5,340 nucleotides of DNA, from positions 1 to 5,340 of the forward strand of contig WTBX01000110.1 in NCBI GenBank assembly GCA_013138855.1. Direction: 5' to 3'. The position numbers and the translations under genes are program-made. Positions 4,510-5,340 of the stretch are shown here, in pieces; within the stretch, counting starts at the first letter, position 1, and every line of letters begins with the position of its first letter. Under the pieces are notes generated by a model. The model was not told the DNA's origin. It was given only the letters and a program-made list of their open reading frames with translations, and searched no databases. Origin of the DNA: Methylococcaceae bacterium. GTDB lineage: Bacteria; Pseudomonadota; Gammaproteobacteria; Methylococcales; Methylomonadaceae.

Positions 4510-5340
4510 CTATTTTTTTAAATTAATTACACTCGCCTCAATTCTCACCGCTAAAAACAAACTACTCAAACAAAACGCTAAAAATAAATAAAAACCTGCT
4601 TTCAACTCCGTACCATTAGTGGTTAAAACTTTCATATTCCCTGTGCTAGCTTGTTCCAACTGTGCTAATTGACTACCCACTAAACCATCAAAGCCCATAT
4701 AAGCCATAAATAAAGCCACCACCCAAACATCGGCCATTGACCATTTCCCTGATTTGAGTGCAAAAAATTTAATCCAAGCGTTCGATTTTAAACCCTTTAA
4801 ATCATAATAATAAATCGCCGAACAAATCAACTTTAATAAAGGAAAAATGATGCTAAATAGAAAAATTAAGCAGCCAACTAATATGACTTGCGGCTTAGTA
4901 TTTTGAAGTAATAACAGTACCACATCAGTAATACTCTTATTCTGATAATAAACCACTTGTTCGCTAAAATTAACCGCTTCGCCTAAAAGCTGAAATTCTA
5001 ATTTACTTATTTGTGCTTCAATTTCTATCATTGGAGTCACTACCCCTAAGCCCAATAATAATAAACAAGCGGACAATAATAAAAGCATCGTATAGGGCTT
5101 TATTTTTCTATTATCAATCAGCAATAACGCGACTAAGACGGTTAAACAGGCAATAATAATCCATAGTTGTTGTTGCAGATGTTTATCTATACTCTGCATT
5201 TTTTGCTGTAATTTCTCATTACAGACTAAACGTAATTCACAATCATGACGTTTTAAAACCGCGTTATAAGGGCTTAAGTTCACCCGACTGAAAGTATGAG
5301 TGGAAAAAGCTTGTAATTCTTGTTTAATTAATACGATTAA
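4510..5340 (-). CDS. PqiA-like (paraquat-inducible protein A domain) membrane protein, N-terminus outside window
   Basis: The frame ends at 4510 and stays open to 5340. A GTG at 5281-5283 could start a 257-residue product, but it has no Shine-Dalgarno site and 19 more sense codons precede it without a stop. I therefore call the gene partial. Numbering from that GTG, membrane helices lie near 39-56, 63-83, 132-156, 184-199 and 229-247. Family marks are TPMIEIEAQI (83-92) after helix 2, VVYYQNKSITDVV (110-122), FPLLKL (147-152) and GKWSMADVWVVALF (179-192), the last being the most typical PqiA signature. PqiA-type proteins sit in the inner membrane and in the Pqi/Yeb systems work with MCE proteins in lipid movement across the envelope. 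No PqiB/MCE gene is visible here, so this single-domain form may act alone. The domain call is good; the role is inferred. Confidence 0.82.
   Translation of the reverse strand, partial: LIVLIKQELQAFSTHTFSRVNLSPYNAVLKRHDCELRLVCNEKLQQKMQSIDKHLQQQLWIIIACLTVLVALLLIDNRKIKPYTMLLLLSACLLLLGLGVVTPMIEIEAQISKLEFQLLGEAVNFSEQVVYYQNKSITDVVLLLLQNTKPQVILVGCLIFLFSIIFPLLKLICSAIYYYDLKGLKSNAWIKFFALKSGKWSMADVWVVALFMAYMGFDGLVGSQLAQLEQASTGNMKVLTTNGTELKAGFYLFLAFCLSSLFLAVRIEASVINLKK

Overview
The window is AT-rich and gene-dense, with nine or so protein genes, mostly on the minus strand. The compact layout, Shine-Dalgarno sites, a bacterial peptide deformylase, Sec signal peptides and a PqiA-type inner-membrane protein point to a Gram-negative bacterium. 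The mix of a short coiled-coil PD-(D/E)XK protein and many intergenic palindromes recalls low-GC gammaproteobacteria such as Beggiatoa relatives. That placement is a low-confidence inference, because no marker gene is present.

Layout, left to right. Positions 1-335 (minus) hold the start of an exported Sel1-repeat protein that runs off the left edge. It lies 22 bp downstream of a peptide deformylase gene (358-879, minus). Positions 884-1181 hold a small non-coding, MITE-like element with 14-bp terminal inverted repeats flanked by TA, carrying two 22-bp hairpins in inverted orientation. Right of it is a secreted beta/gamma-crystallin-like protein (1179-1631, minus), whose stop codon overlaps the element's edge. 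Removing the element on paper leaves the crystallin stop 3 nt from the deformylase ATG. The element therefore seems to have entered a compact crystallin-deformylase-Sel1 gene row.

A gene-free stretch (1632-2011) carries a perfect 19-bp inverted repeat. It is followed by a tight two-gene minus-strand unit: an exported protein of unknown function (2407-3009) and a small cytosolic protein with a possible TY-Chap/YbjN-like look (2012-2404). A divergent intergenic region separates this pair from a plus-strand multi-pass membrane protein (3135-3638). After a 247-bp gap with a GGACTGGCAGTCC-type palindrome pair comes a coiled-coil PD-(D/E)XK nuclease-like protein (3886-4446, plus). It converges, across a perfect hairpin, on a PqiA-like membrane protein (4510 to the right edge, minus) whose N-terminus is outside the window.

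No single multi-gene defence or metabolic system can be demonstrated here. The most distinctive signal is the element at 884-1181: its two hairpin modules differ by compensatory base changes, so the fold rather than the sequence appears to be preserved.
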